A stretch of 64,000 nt of DNA from Marsupella aquatica (GCA_973895155.1 OZ316896.1:9300001-9364000); one strand, 5' to 3'. Numbered from the stretch's first letter, positions 38,001 through 50,745 are shown. Translations and numbers: made by a program. Notes: generated by a model from the sequence alone, not told the origin.

Positions 38001-41000
38001 GAAACATCAAAGTGTCAAAAAACCCAAGAGCCAAAAAGCAAACAAGTCCCCAAAGAGAGCTAATAACTAAGCCCCACTTAAGATCAAACTGAAAAGCTGA
38101 GTGTTCTTTTTACTTTGTTGCTTCCCCCTTTTTAATAGTTTTGTAGTTACTTGAAACGCCCCTTTAAGTTTCAGTGAATAGCAAATGATTTGGACCTACA
38201 TGCTACATTAATTGGCTCGTTGGTCTTCCTGAAAATTTTCGTTTGTTTTTCTTCCTTTATGTGCTCTCCTTTCTATAGGATCTTACGTCCTGGGTTGGTC
38301 CTTTTGGTCCTTTGGCAGTGTGATTTACAATCCATCGTATTTTAAGTGCAGGCTCCTGCAAAGCTGCCCCAGCCTGCACTTATAAGTATTCATTGTCTAA
38401 AGGGTGCATGGGATATGCTTACGCACCTCTCCATATATTATGGTTGCACTACGGAATATGTCCATGGAAAAATGCTTGTGCACTTCCTCATCTCACACCT
38501 GTCAACTCCTTATATCCTGATTGATCGTGCATAATACACGATTCAACTAGATAAGTGGAAACTACTTTGTGTAATTATCTGCTGCACTTATCAACAAAAG
38601 CTTCTTATGTATGCATAAATCTCACAGATGGAGGGAACCAGCAGGCCCGAGAAGGCAAGTAAGCCTCAGAAGCTAAAAATAAATAACACATAGCGTTCGG
38701 GTACCATGTACTCATTGTCACACAGAGAAGTCAATAGGGGACCAATTCAGTCCATCAGTCCTCTAGCTAAATAAGTGCAGAATAGTCTTCCTCTCTATGA
38801 GACAGCACCGTTGAGTCATCGGTAGAACACGTCTCTACTTAATCCCAAAGAAAACTCTACCATCGATATAAACCATAAAGAACATAGACCCAGCAAACAA
38901 GTATTTCCGACTCAAAACACCCTTTGCCTGAAGTAGCCGAGTTTCCCAAATCCATGTGTACACTTAAAGATGGAAATGCTCTTATGTGTTTGTCTTGTTA
39001 TGCTGATCCACCAGCACTTATACACATTGCATTTTGGTGCATTTTTCAAATAGGGCAAGCCCTTTCACCATAAGGGACTAAACAACTAGCCTACAGTGAA
39101 CCATACAATGCACTTATACATGGTGCACTTTGCAACTAGACTCTAAATTTTAATCATAGACATGTTTTACAACAAATTATCGATTAAAAAATGGGGTTCA
39201 GTGAGATAAAGTGACTTTCCAAAAATGGATGGCAGGGAAAAATGAGAGACGGGGAAATTAGATTCCCGACAGCATAGCCCTACAAACTTTATGAGGCAAA
39301 TGCCTCCCAAAATATGTTTTGGCTATGTGTCCACTAAATGGCTAGGTGTCAACTAGATTCCAATAGAGTAGGGTGAGAAAACCTTTTGGCTAGGCTAGGA
39401 AAAACGAGTAGGGCAACTAAACGCTTTGGCTAAGCTAAGAAAAAACTAGATAAAAATGCTACTAAAGTATGTGTCAAAGCCTCATAGCTGCAGATAATGA
39501 TTTTTGGCCAAAGTTTTTTCACATGATGGTCGTGTAAAAGTTTTTCCCACTAGCCTCCACAGTGTTTTATGGTCATCGCATATGACCAATTTTCATGGCA
39601 CAAAAAATTTGGATAACAAATTTGACTGTCCATAACTTTTGTTGTCCATAACCTTAGCTTAGGAGGTAAGGTTGAACATATTCTGAAGTTTGAGAGCCCC
39701 TAGTAAATAGTAAATCAAATTTCAAGGTTTGAGAGCCCCTAATAAGCAGTGAGAACGGCAAGTGAAATTACTGTTTTTAAAGCTCATGACTGGGAACCAT
39801 TTTCAGGGTGGACCCCCAGAGACCAATCAGGGCTACAAAGTGGGTAACCAGCAGCCAAGTAAATAATCAGAACATTAAGGGAAGTAGTTGCCTAAATAAG
39901 CATTTGGGCCAATCAGTATCTGCCACACCACCAGATTCTATCTTATAACGCTTACTATACATATGATACATACGAGCCAGTGAGTATATAATCTGAGACA
40001 GGCATACACTCATAAATGCAGGGATGTGCAAGAACATAGAGTTAGATTGTGTGTCAGACTTTGGATTTCTTGTTTGTTATTTGTGCTAGACCATTTGTGA
40101 TCTGTTTGTGGCAAGCATTCCCTTAACAAAGGCCAATGGTCCCATCATGTGACATTATGCGCATATAATCGACCTGTAATTGGTCACATGATGTGACATT
40201 ACAGGCATATGGTCGAACTTTATATGCACTTATGGTCCATCTTGAAACCATTACCATATACTCCTTCCACCACCCAAATACAATTCCCATCCCACTCACA
40301 CACATATGGGAAGTGTGACCTCTCATGAATGTATTGGGCTATTGGGTGTGGGGAGAGCAAAATCTTGAAGACAAAAAGTAAAGCTCCTTACTGACAAAAG
40401 CAGCATTTCAGGCATTGCACATGATTGTGCCTCTGATGAGATTCCAATCTGTCAACCAATGAGACTGTTACAGAACAGGGCGCAACCCCATTTCCTGCCA
40501 CCACTGTGATGGTTCCATGACTACTAAATTCACCGGTTGTACTGCCCCCCAGAATTAAAAATACACACTTGGTACGAGGCCATGATTGTGTAGATATGGG
40601 GACGGCATTTTGCCAGAGTGACAATCTAAGAAACTGTCAGCATTTAGGGTATCTTCACGTACTTCAGTGCTACTCTACTAAGTTTCTTATATTGTCGATG
40701 CTACATATCTTGTGTGCACTTAGTTTTGCACTATGTGATAAGTGCAAAAAGTTGAATTGTGCATGCTCCTCTAATAAGTTTCTCATATTTTTGAAGCCAC
40801 ATCCAGTGTGCACTAAAAGTGGGTTTGCACTATGTGAGAAGTTCAAAATCATGGAATTGTTCATTTATCATGTAGGGTTGCAGGGAGTAATAGTCATGGC
40901 CCTAGATTAGGCCATGAGTTGGCCAGAGTAACCTCTGACACTTTGTTCACATAAAATAACGAGACTTGGCAGGACTGGTTGGGGTTTATGACCCGGAACC

Positions 41001-41085
41001 CCAGGCCAGGCTGGCTGAGGGGTTATGGCTGGCAGGCTGGGGACCTCCATTGAAACCACAAATGGAGGAACAGAAGAGGGTGTTG
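32043..41085. other. Nine-kilobase gene-poor stretch
   Basis: No conserved protein recognised on either strand. 32190-33930 is a distinct G-rich block (runs of GGGG, GGTCC, GGGCC) unlike its AT-rich surroundings and may be an old repeat. 39700-39760 and 40130-40210 hold short two-copy repeats (GTTTGAGAGCCCCTA; CATGTGACATTA). 40676-40864 is an imperfect two-copy repeat of about 98 bp. All longer frames look like chance. Confidence 0.4.
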
Positions 41086-42755
41086 GCCCACCCCCAGTGT
41101 ATCTTCCCTTCCCTTTCAGATGACACCCACATCTTTGGTCCTCCTGCCGCGGTTACTTCTGCCCTCGCCACTCTTTCCACCCATTTGATGGGCCTCGGTT
41201 TACGAGTTCAGCCTGTGAAGAGTCGTGCATGGAGTCCAGCTGGGTTACCCTCTGATCTTGTGCTTCCCCCAGGTTCTTACGTCCAGCCGATGGTCTTTGG
41301 GTCCTTGGCTCCCCAGTCGGTACCGCCTCCTTTTGCTCATCTTTCATCGCTGACTCTATACAGACTGCCTTAGCCCATACTCCTATGCTCCCTAAGTTAG
41401 CAGATTCTCAGGCAGCATTTGGGATGTTGTTGAGGTGCATCCACCCTCGTGCGTCTTATCTGGCTAGGACGCATCCCCCTACCGAGGATCTTTGTCTCCA
41501 CCTTCGAGCATTTGATGTCTCCATTCGTCAGACCCTGGCCTCTCTTTTAGGTCCGGGTACGTTGCTCTCATCTCCGTGGCTTCATCGACAACTCAGTCTT
41601 CCTATTTCGCAGGGTGGTTTTGGGCTTACTTCCATTGAGAGCCTTGCACCTTTGGCCTTTTTGGGTGCATGGGCGGCCGCCTTCTCGTTGTTGGCCGATC
41701 GTTTTCTTATTGAGGATCGCCCTTTTTTACTTTCATCTCTCATGGAGGTAGAGGAGGGTTCCCTCCCGTTTCAGGTTCATTTGCGCGCAGCGCGGTCCTC
41801 ATTACCAGATCCTGTTCGCGCCGCGTTACCTTCTTTCCAGGAGTTTTTATCCTTGGATCCCGTTCGTCTTCAGGCAGACCTCGCTGGGCGTATGCACACT
41901 TTCACCCTTTCCAGCATCCTCTCCGAGGCACCTGACACGGACCGAGCTCGGATTCTTTCTTCCGGAGGGAAGGGCGCAGGTGGATGGCTTCAGGCCAATC
42001 CAGTCATTCCTCATTTGCGGATGTCTTCAACGGAGTTCTCCACAGCCATGCGTCTTCGTCTGGGGCTGCCCCACCCACTTCTTGCAGGTTTACCTCCTTC
42101 TTGCACTTGTGGGAAGCCTTGTGATGCCACAGGTGTCCATCTTCTTCGGTGCAGTTTGGGAGGTGAAACCATTATTGTTCACGACGCTGTGCGAGATGCG
42201 ACTGCTCAGGTTCTCTCTGGCTCTACGGTATGCGTGCGGCGGGAGGTGGTACTCGAGTTACCTGGTCCTCCATCACAGCGGTTACGGGTGGATCTTACCA
42301 TGGTCCGTGAGGGTCAACGTACTTTGGCAGATGTTGTGGTGCCAAACCCATTGCGCCAAGACATCATTGGGACAGCGGCAACTACGGCAGGGGCAGCAGC
42401 GTCACGTGCGGCAACAACGAAGGAGGCCAAATATGCTGCACGAGCTTCATCCGACAGCTTCCTCCCCCTTGCTGTGGAGCTATTTGGGCGTCTTCATCCT
42501 CAGTTTGATGGGCTTCTTCGGCAAGCTGCCCGGGATGTTCATGGCCGAATGGGTCCCACCGGACCCCCGCTTTCTATTTTGACCACGCACTTTCGCCAAC
42601 GCATTTCAGTCACCTTACAGCGTGCTCAAGCTCGGGCCATCTATCGTCGATCTCTTACAGTGGGTGCTAGTGTGCCTCCGCAGCGGCTAGCTCCCCTTGA
42701 GGATGTTCCAATCCCACTTGCCGATCTAGTTTTGACTCTTGATGTGGACCATTAG
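41086..42755 (+). mobile_element. 5'-truncated non-LTR retrotransposon: end of reverse transcriptase plus restriction-like endonuclease
   Basis: Frame 1 (41086-about 41290) starts at the catalytic end of a reverse transcriptase (FPSLSDDTHIFGPP, with the DD at 41119-41124; the usual first residue Y/A is changed). It continues in frame 3 from about 41290 (DGLWVLGSPVG) to TAG after 42753, so one frameshift near 41285-41295 separates them. Further on come RT-thumb sequence (RCIHPRASYLART), a Cys/His cluster (CTCGKPCDATGVHLLRC, 42102-42152), then RVDLTM, LADVVVPNP and KEAKYA. Spacing of D, D and K-x-x-K-Y is like the restriction-like endonuclease of R2-type elements. No 5' half is present. The 3' flank (42800-43010) is T-rich. 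Confidence 0.72.
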
Positions 42756-44900
42756 CTTTTTGCCACAATCGGTAGGAATGATGAGGACCTCGGTCCGCTT
42801 GGGTTAGTTTTAGTCTCTCTCTCTTTCTTGGTTTTTAGGGGTTCCCTATTGTTCATTTCTTACTTTTAGTTCCTCTTTCTTGGTGTTTAGTGGTTCCCTT
42901 TTGCTCACTTCTTTTTCGATTGGTTTTGTCCACTTGGGCCCTCTTTTGTTTGTTCATTTGTACTCTGTTTGGTCCCTTTGTATATAAAAAGTGTGTATAT
43001 ATTTTTTTGTTACAAGAAGAGCTACAATGCCTCCCATGTGCAATGGGGCCCTATATCAATGAACATTTTTGTGCTTTTCACCCTACATTGTACATGCCTG
43101 TCCTAAACTGGATCCCCTGTGGCATATGTGCAATTGTTACTCTATAAAAAATGCCACGCACTTATCAGGAAGCGTGAGTCTATGAAATAATTGGGGTTCA
43201 GTCACACTTAGCAAGGGTTTTTCACTTACATACTCATCTGCCACGTTTAGCAAAAACTCGTTTAGCCTGTTTGCTCTTACGGGAAAGCTTGCAAAATCCA
43301 GGGCTTGCACTTATGGAGAGAGAGAGAGAGAGAGAGAGACGCTTGTACAACAGCCACAGATATATATTCAGAAAAAATTAATAAAATATATCCGAAGCCC
43401 CGTCGCGATTCTTCATGCTGGATCAATGGATTATTATGGCTGAGGAAAATGCAGAATTATAATGTACGAAATCGCCTTCGCCCGAGGGCCACAGGGCCAC
43501 TGGATAGCTGACAAAAGTGCGGGCAGCTGGGCAACGACTGAAGTGGATGGACGAAACTTGTCGCTTGCTGTGAACCTCAAGTCCCATCAAAAATACCTGG
43601 CACAGTCCTGCCCAAGTGTCTGCCCGGGCCGCAGGGGCCAGCTAGCCATCCAGCCAGCCGTCAAGGCCCCACTAGCGCGACAGCTACTTGGACACTTGGC
43701 ACTATAAGGTTCCTTCGGGTCCATCGGGCACTGCACGATAATTGTTACGGGGCAGCCGCACATGCCTCGTTCTGTACTATAAGTGTATTATGTGAAGTTG
43801 TGAACCGCTTTCCACCTGACTAGTCGGCTAGAGATTGACCGTAAATCGTACTAGAGTCTAGAGAAGCTTTACAGTACTGTACCAAACAGCTATACACCTT
43901 GTTTGGCGTAGCCTCAAATAGTCAAATGTAATGTTTGAGCAAGGTACCGGGCTATGCTCTACGGGGAGTCTCAAAACTCAGAATTTGATATACGCTTTAC
44001 AGTGTTCAATGCAATGTAATTAGTTAGTGGACCTGTATCTATTTTGATTGAGATTGAAAAATAGTAAAATATATGTTGGACAATGTGTGATGTAGATATA
44101 TGTCAAAGAATGAATTCCTCCATTGCTTATTCATTACCAAAATCTCAGCCTTGTAAAACTCCTCTCCTGTCCTATCCCAAACAACAGGAGTTCGTTGCCG
44201 TTAACACTTGGGTGCTCTGAAGAGCTCTTAATGGACTCTTACTTGGTTACCTTCTGTTTTTGTATGAGTCGAAGCTTGCTTTATGTCACCGACATGTGAA
44301 AAGCTGGTTTCTTCTCCTCTTCATAGAATCAGTCAATTAAAGTTTGGAATTGCTTGCATCACCAGTTAATCTGATTGAGCTCTTGTATTGAAAAAGATAG
44401 AATGGCACCGACTGTTAATTTGCAATTAACTTGGTTACCTTTTAAACCACTAATCGCAGTATAAAATACTCCGGGTGACCCGGAGTAGTCACTCCCAAAA
44501 CGCGATTGCGGTGTCCGTGGACGAGCGCCCTTCCGCAGCCCTCCGATCGGGAGCCCGATCATTTTCGTCCGTTCGTCAAATGAGCCAATCTATGGCTCAA
44601 AATGCAGGTCTCTCCGAGATCTACGTCTCAGGAAAAACCAGATCTTGAAAGAGTGAAAAATGAGTGAGAAAAATGAAAAAAACTATCCAAACAATCTGAT
44701 TGGTGGAGGCCCAAAAATTTGAATTTTGAATTTTTGGGCAGGTCGGGCAGGGACAGGTGGCCCGGAGTACTATCGGGCGACCGGGTGAAGAAACCTGTGC
44801 GGGCATCCGCCCATAGCAGGTCAAACAAGAGCCTCGCCTGGGCCGGTTAGGATTGCTATCTTCCTGATGACTTTATGTATAGTTGATAGTAATTATATTT
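42756..44900. other. Intergenic, no gene recognised
   Basis: T-rich sequence just after the retroelement contains an imperfect direct repeat (TTTCTTGGTNTTTAG-GGTTCCC, about 42827-42900). A (GA)n tract lies at 43316-43339. No gene or RNA recognised. Confidence 0.4.
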
Positions 44901-44904
44901 CAAA

Positions 44905-45114
44905 GAGTCCTCTTGGTTCACTGGTTAGTGCGTCTGCCTCCCAAGCAGCAGGTTTGAGTTTCAAATCCTGCTGTGCGTTGTAGAAGATATGTATGTTTTG
45001 CACCTGAAATTGCTCTCCCCTCTCCCTATTGGGGCTGCCAAAAGAGATAAAACAGCGCACCTGAAATTGCTCTCCCCTCTCCCTATTGGGGGTGCCAAAA
45101 GAGATAAAACAGCC
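44905..45114 (+). mobile_element. tRNA-derived SINE with duplicated body
   Basis: The head resembles tRNA-Gly(CCC). An A box TGGTTCACTGG (44914-44924), an anticodon-like loop CTCCCAA and a B box GTTTCAAATCC (44958-44968) sit at tRNA-like spacing. The acceptor arms do not pair, so it is not a functional tRNA. The downstream body is a 57-bp segment starting CACCTGAAATTGCTC present twice in tandem (45001-45057, 45058-45114) with about two differences. Confidence 0.65.
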
Positions 45115-45339
45115 GCCACCTCAAGGTCTTCCTAGGGTTTCAGGTAGGTGTACGTACCAGGCAGTGGGGAGCAGGGGCATGAGAGCAAAAGGGGCAATGT
45201 GGGTACACAATGCCTCATTTGCACATTGGCTTCCCAAGGTACTTTTTCTTTTCTCTTCTCTTTCCCTTTGTATTTGCCCATTCATTTATTTTTGTCAATT
45301 TATTTTTTGTTTTACCGGGTTTGGCTTGGCATCCGGTCT

Positions 45340-45410
45340 CTGTTGTAGAGGTTAGGGGTATTTGCTTAGAGGTTAGGGTTACGGTTAGGGTTTTGGTTTA
45401 GGGTAGGGTT
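45340..45410 (+). repeat. Degenerate telomere-like GGTTAGGG tract
   Basis: Several variants of TTTAGGG/GTTAGGG occur in about 70 bases (GGTTAGGGTTACGG, GGTTTAGGGTAGGG), directly before the start of the transposase-like gene. It may be an interstitial telomere-like sequence or a telo-box-type promoter element. Confidence 0.6.
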
Positions 45411-45412
45411 CT

Positions 45413-48400
45413 ATGAGCACCGGGGGTCAGCCCCCGGATCTTCCAGATGGGAGGCGGAAACGTCGCCCAAGGGGAGGGGGTCCACCTAGACAGCATTATC
45501 TGAGTGATGATATAGATTACAAGAAGAGACGGAGACCGGATGCCAAGCCAGAAATCCGGGTCCCACTTGAACGGTGGGATGAGTGGGAGGACCTCCGAGG
45601 CTTGCTTGGACCAGACACAACACACTCTACCGTTGTGACATGGCTGCTCGATCGAGTGCGACCTGCGGTTCAAGAGCTTCGGACATGGCGAGAAGCGGAG
45701 GCAGCTCAAATTCTGCCTGAGGCAGTACCATCGCCCACCGCCCAGCAGGATCCAGGTCACCCTTCACGACCATATCAGGTGCGGACACTCTCTCAATTAC
45801 TCATTTATAGTTATTAGTTCCATGTACTCGTAGTTTTGACATATACATAACTTATCTAACTTATCTAATAGAATACCCTAAATGAAACCATGAAATTAGG
45901 GTACACCTTCTAACCTATATTTAGGGCACAGATATATAACTTATCTAATATAATACCCTAAACTAAACCATGAAATTAGGGTACACCTTATAGCCTATAT
46001 TTAGACCACACATATATAACTTATCTAATATAATACCCTAAACGAAACCATGAAATTAGGGTACACCTTATAATCTATATTTAGGGCACACATATATAAC
46101 TTATCTAATATAATACCCTAAACCAAACCATAAAATTAGGGTCACTACAATTAGGTTACACAGATTATAAACCATAAGATTATCATACATAATGCCAAAC
46201 ACTATTCTAAACTATGATTTTATTTATTGGGTCATGTTTACGGTTTGGATTACCATAGAACTATGTCATGACACTTCCCAGAATAAAAATGTATTATTTT
46301 CAAAAGTTCTTGTATAATCTATGATTCCAATAACATTGTCCAGGATGCTACGTACGGAGTCACATGTGTTGGATGATATTCTCTTGGAGGAGGACATTGC
46401 TGAGCAATATGCTTCGGATGCGGAAGATGAAGAATTATATCGCGAGGATGATCCAGATACTCTTGTGGCTTTAGGAGCAAACATCAATGTGGATGAGGGA
46501 GACTTCCAAGTATGAATCCTCTCCTTCCACCACTCTAGTATGTAAAGTTCATTTTTTATAATTATAAACAAAAGAGAAAATGTTTGACTACCAAGTTTGT
46601 GGGTTTCTTGTACCAGGAGCCATCCATTGTCCCTGACTCTCAACCTACAGGAGCAGCTCCAACCGTTGACCCTTTGCCTTCGCTAGTTCCTAACTCTCAG
46701 CCTACAGAACCTCCGGACACACTACCGACTCGTAGAGCAGCACCTCGTCTTCCAGCTACAGTTGCATTTTTTGATCGCAACCTGGTGGCTACTTTTGTGG
46801 ACAGGCTACTACCTCGATGTCATATCCATGGATGTTTGAGGACTCCGAGAGTTGAGCGAGTGACCGAGTTGCATCAACTTTGGTCAATTCACATTGGATG
46901 TGGGGAGGGTGGTCATGGTTGGACTTATATTACAGGCGAGAATGAGCCTGGGAGGTCTTCTCCTATGATTACCCCCCAGTTGTATCATTCCACCCTTTGT
47001 GCAGGCCTCACCTATACCTCTTTGGTTGCTGTTGTAGCACACATTGGCTTACATGTTCCTACTGCAGCTCATTGGCACGACTTTCAAAGTGGTCGTGGAC
47101 GTCCTCGGGGTGGATGGATAGCAGCTGTAAAACAACAATGGAATGAAAACAAAAGTCATATGTGGCAGCAGCTAAAGGATGATATTGAGCAGAGGCAATC
47201 AACTAACACTGGTAAGTAATTGACTATTATAGATCCTACTTGATTTTTTTGGGTACTTAAGGGTTATGCTCTTCTTACCAATTTTTTGGTTTGATCTAGT
47301 TCTCATAGTTTGTATATATGCTTTGAAATGACAGACCCTGGATTAGTGGTGTACTTGGATACTCGATGGGATTCTTCGAGGAGCGGTTATCATCGTACCA
47401 CCTCTCTCCTCAATGTTGAAGATAATAGGGTAATTGAGATGGTTACAATTACCAGGAGAGAAGAGAGAAATGCTTGGCACATGGAGGACAAGGGTACTCA
47501 AAGGGCACTGGATAATTTGAGAGATGCAGGGATCTCTATCACTGAGGTCATCCATGACGACAAGGCCACTATTGATAACATTGTGGAGAACATGGGAATT
47601 AGGAACCAGAAAGACTTGTGGCATAAGGCCAAAAACCTTATCAAGAAGTTCGTGGACAAGATGGTGAGTGCCACCTACACTTTGACCATTGACATTGATA
47701 CAGCTGCATCCCGTTCTGAGTTGCAAGCAGTTACAGCTAAGAAGTTGCAGGACTGGTTGAAGGCTAGGGGTGTGAGAGGATACTCTGCCCTTAGGAAGGA
47801 AGCACTGGTCCATAAGTTGTTGGGGACATGCGTGGGTTGCCACCTGGAGAACTGATACATATTCCAACACGTGGCCTCAAGTACCCAGAGCTGTCTCAAC
47901 ACAACATTTGCCACAAAGTTGAAGACATGGTTCTATGTATGTTGTCGGCGATGTAAGAGCAGGTATGCATAATATTGGATAGGGTGTGAATTTTGGGGTT
48001 TTACATTTGTAGGTGTACTAAGTGTGGGATGGGTTTACATATTATTTCACAAGACTAAGTAATTGGAATGTCCATTATGCAGTGGGGGAGATGCTGCATC
48101 CTTGGCCTTTGAGTTGGGTAACTGTGGTGATCATTGGGCCGGCGATCACAGATTATGTGTGAGACTGTCTGATCGACCATGTCAGCATCTTGAGGAGCCT
48201 GGGGCCATCCAGCTTGACCGTTACTATGAGAATGGTAAACTTTGTGTTGACCTATGTAATTCTGTTGTGAAATATGACTTGGTTAGGTAAGCAAGATTGC
48301 CTGTTATGCATGACTTATTATTTGACTTTTTTTTGTACATGTAGGTGGCGAGACTCATAAGGCCATGCAAAAGTTTCTGAAAAAATATATTACTCCCGAG

Positions 48401-49110
48401 AAGATGAGGTTTTATACCATGGCCCGGGAGAATTTCATGTCAGAGACTTACCATTCCGTGATGGGCAAATATGCGACAAAGCGCATTCATTTCTCAGCCA
48501 GTCACGAGGCCCGTTTGTGTTGTGCTGCCATGGATTGGAACGAGAATATCAGAAGACATGTCTGGAAGGTATATGCTTGCACACCCGTGAACACTGCTGT
48601 TAGGGAGCGCCCTCCTCGAACACGAGTATTGGTGGACCGGACCACTAGTTGGAAGGACGCAACCAATGAGCGCATTTATGGAGTATCATGACCAAGAGGT
48701 AAAAAACCACTCAATAAATATGACTAGAACAAGGAAATGTAAGGATAGAGCGTGTGTGCATGCATGACAATTCTAATTGTATTGAGTTTTTGTTGTAGGA
48801 TGATTTCATGACATCTTGTGGAGGGCTCCACCCAAGTATTGTGTCCAGAAAAAGTCAGCATACATATGGAGTGAGACCTCCATATATGACCTCGGCTAAC
48901 ATATCTCATGTGAGTTCAGAATTGTTCATGATTTTTCTCATTTGAAAACTTAGTTTGGAATGGATCTTGTAAGTTAGGATATCTCTTATGTTACCTCTAT
49001 GCTAATTTATTCCATACCAATGTTGTTGTTTATACCAGGATTTACATGAGAAGGGCCGAGACCTGGCACCCTTAGTGTTCCAGCCTTTTTTCCAGTGGTT
49101 AGCATCCTGA
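45413..49110 (+). pseudogene. Multi-exon DDE-transposase-like gene with SAP-like motif, frameshifted
   Basis: Exon candidates: 45413-45778 (basic N-terminus MSTGGQPPDLPDGRRKRR), about 46344-46509 (acidic), 46617-47211, 47335-about 47850, 48083-48234, 48345-48698, 48799-48909, 49039-49110 (stop TGA). Most borders are GT-AG with matching phase; 45778 to the second exon does not match. The core reads YLDTRWDSSRSGYH, VIHDDKATI, DLWHKAKNLIKKF, then YTMARENFMSETYHSVMGKY and ATKRIHFSASHEARLCCAAMD. This resembles a DDE-type transposase family common in animal genomes (possibly Kolobok-like; not certain). TAKKLQDWLKARGVRGYSAL looks like a SAP DNA-binding motif. The open frame shifts near 47825 and again near 48670, and a stop stands before 47970, so this copy looks decayed. 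No terminal inverted repeats were found. Confidence 0.62.
45843..46150. repeat. 80-bp tandem repeat in an intron, about 3.8 copies
   Basis: The unit contains CATATATAACTTATCTAATA, ATACCCTAAAC and ACCATGAAATTAGGGTACAC, repeated at about 45850, 45930, 46010 and 46090 with few differences. It lies in the first intron of the transposase-like gene. Confidence 0.9.
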
Positions 49111-49802
<692 letters not shown>

Positions 49803-49818
49803 TAAATTAAAATATTTT

Positions 49819-49930
49819 CTATTCTTTGCGTCCAGGATTACGCCCTGGATCATTGGAAAGGAATCCGAAAACGGAAGGAGAAACAGAAAATATAACTACT
49901 GTATAAACAATAAGGATAAGTTTGATACAT
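49819..49930 (-). pseudogene. psbI: Plastid psbI copy, frameshifted
   Basis: The minus strand encodes [20 protein letters not shown] then PGRNPGRKE and TAG (49821-49819), the photosystem II protein I, normally 36 residues. From the matching ATG (49930-49928) the length is 112 nt, one more than the 111 expected, so an insertion near the start shifts the frame. This is a non-functional nuclear copy. Confidence 0.85.
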
Positions 49931-49995
49931 AACAACCAGCACAAGCTTATGCCAGATTTATTTGTGAAGACTCTTTATATCTATACTCTAGTGTG

Positions 49996-50275
49996 ACATG
50001 GGACTCCCAAAGGGAATTCAACACCTCTGCCATGCATCAACCAGTACTAGTTATACTCTTCCGTAAGGTTGGCAATGACTATGAAGTGCATTTTGTGCTA
50101 TAAAATGTACTCCCAAGAGGAATTGAACCTCTTCCGCTGCCAGCCAGCAGGAGTTGTTTAGTATGAGTTATACTCTTCCATAAGGTTGGCAATACTATGA
50201 ATGGCATTTTGGGCTATAAAATGTACTCCCAAGAGGAATTGAACCTCTTCCGCTGCCAGCCAGTAGGAGTTGTTC
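49996..50275. repeat. Tandem repeat of about 123 bp, 2.3 copies, with a tRNA-like B box
   Basis: Copies share GTTATACTCTTCCRTAAGG, GGCATTTTGNGCTATAAAAT and ACTCCCAAGAGGAATTGAAC. On the minus strand the last part reads GAGGTTCAATTCCTC, a T-arm/B-box-like hairpin. The rest of a tRNA is not recognisable, so a SINE- or organelle-tRNA-derived repeat is possible. Confidence 0.7.
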
Positions 50276-50481
50276 TGCAAAAACATTTATTAGTACTGTT
50301 GCACATTGCAAGGAGAAAATCAACTTTGGCAGCATAATGTCTGTAACTAGTTAGGGAGGAATCCTACAAATTTCTCCCCTTCATCATGCCAAGTTTCTTT
50401 CACACAAGTTTCGACTGCTTCAGGAAACTTAGTTCTATCTGCAAAGCCTGCCACATAGGCCAAGTGAGTGTAAACCTGAAA

Positions 50482-50745
50482 TCATTTTCTTCTCATGGCA
50501 GTCTCTGCATAAGTGTATGCAGCACACATGATGAATTGTTCTACCGCAACTGCTGGATTGAGATCATAATGACATTGTCTAACCACACTGCAAAACTCTG
50601 GAAAATCTGATTGGACCTCTTGCAATGTGACAGTCCGAACTGTGGGTGGAGAACCCTCAACATGATTTGGATCCTGCCAGGACAAATAGTAAACTCCATC
50701 TACATGTTCAGTCAACATGACTTTCAACTTTGTAACTGGTGCCAT
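50482..50745 (-). CDS. Hypothetical small ORF (87 residues)
   Basis: An uninterrupted minus-strand frame begins MAPVTKLKVMLTEHVDG and ends YAETAMRRK. Its composition is protein-like and it ends before sequence with no splice signal I trust. No domain is recognised. It could be a chance frame or an exon of an unrecognised gene. Confidence 0.25.
   Translation of the reverse strand: MAPVTKLKVMLTEHVDGVYYLSWQDPNHVEGSPPTVRTVTLQEVQSDFPEFCSVVRQCHYDLNPAVAVEQFIMCAAYTYAETAMRRK

Noticed and set aside
41980-42582. A 200-codon frame overlapping the retroelement endonuclease module
   Set aside because: It is an out-of-frame shadow of the conserved RT/endonuclease frame.
44905-44980. A functional tRNA-Gly(CCC) gene
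   Set aside because: A and B boxes and an anticodon-like loop exist, but the acceptor stem does not pair and the D stem is weak; a SINE head explains it better.
47343-47870. A 175-codon minus-strand frame
   Set aside because: It is antisense to the conserved transposase-like exon, which carries the recognisable motifs.
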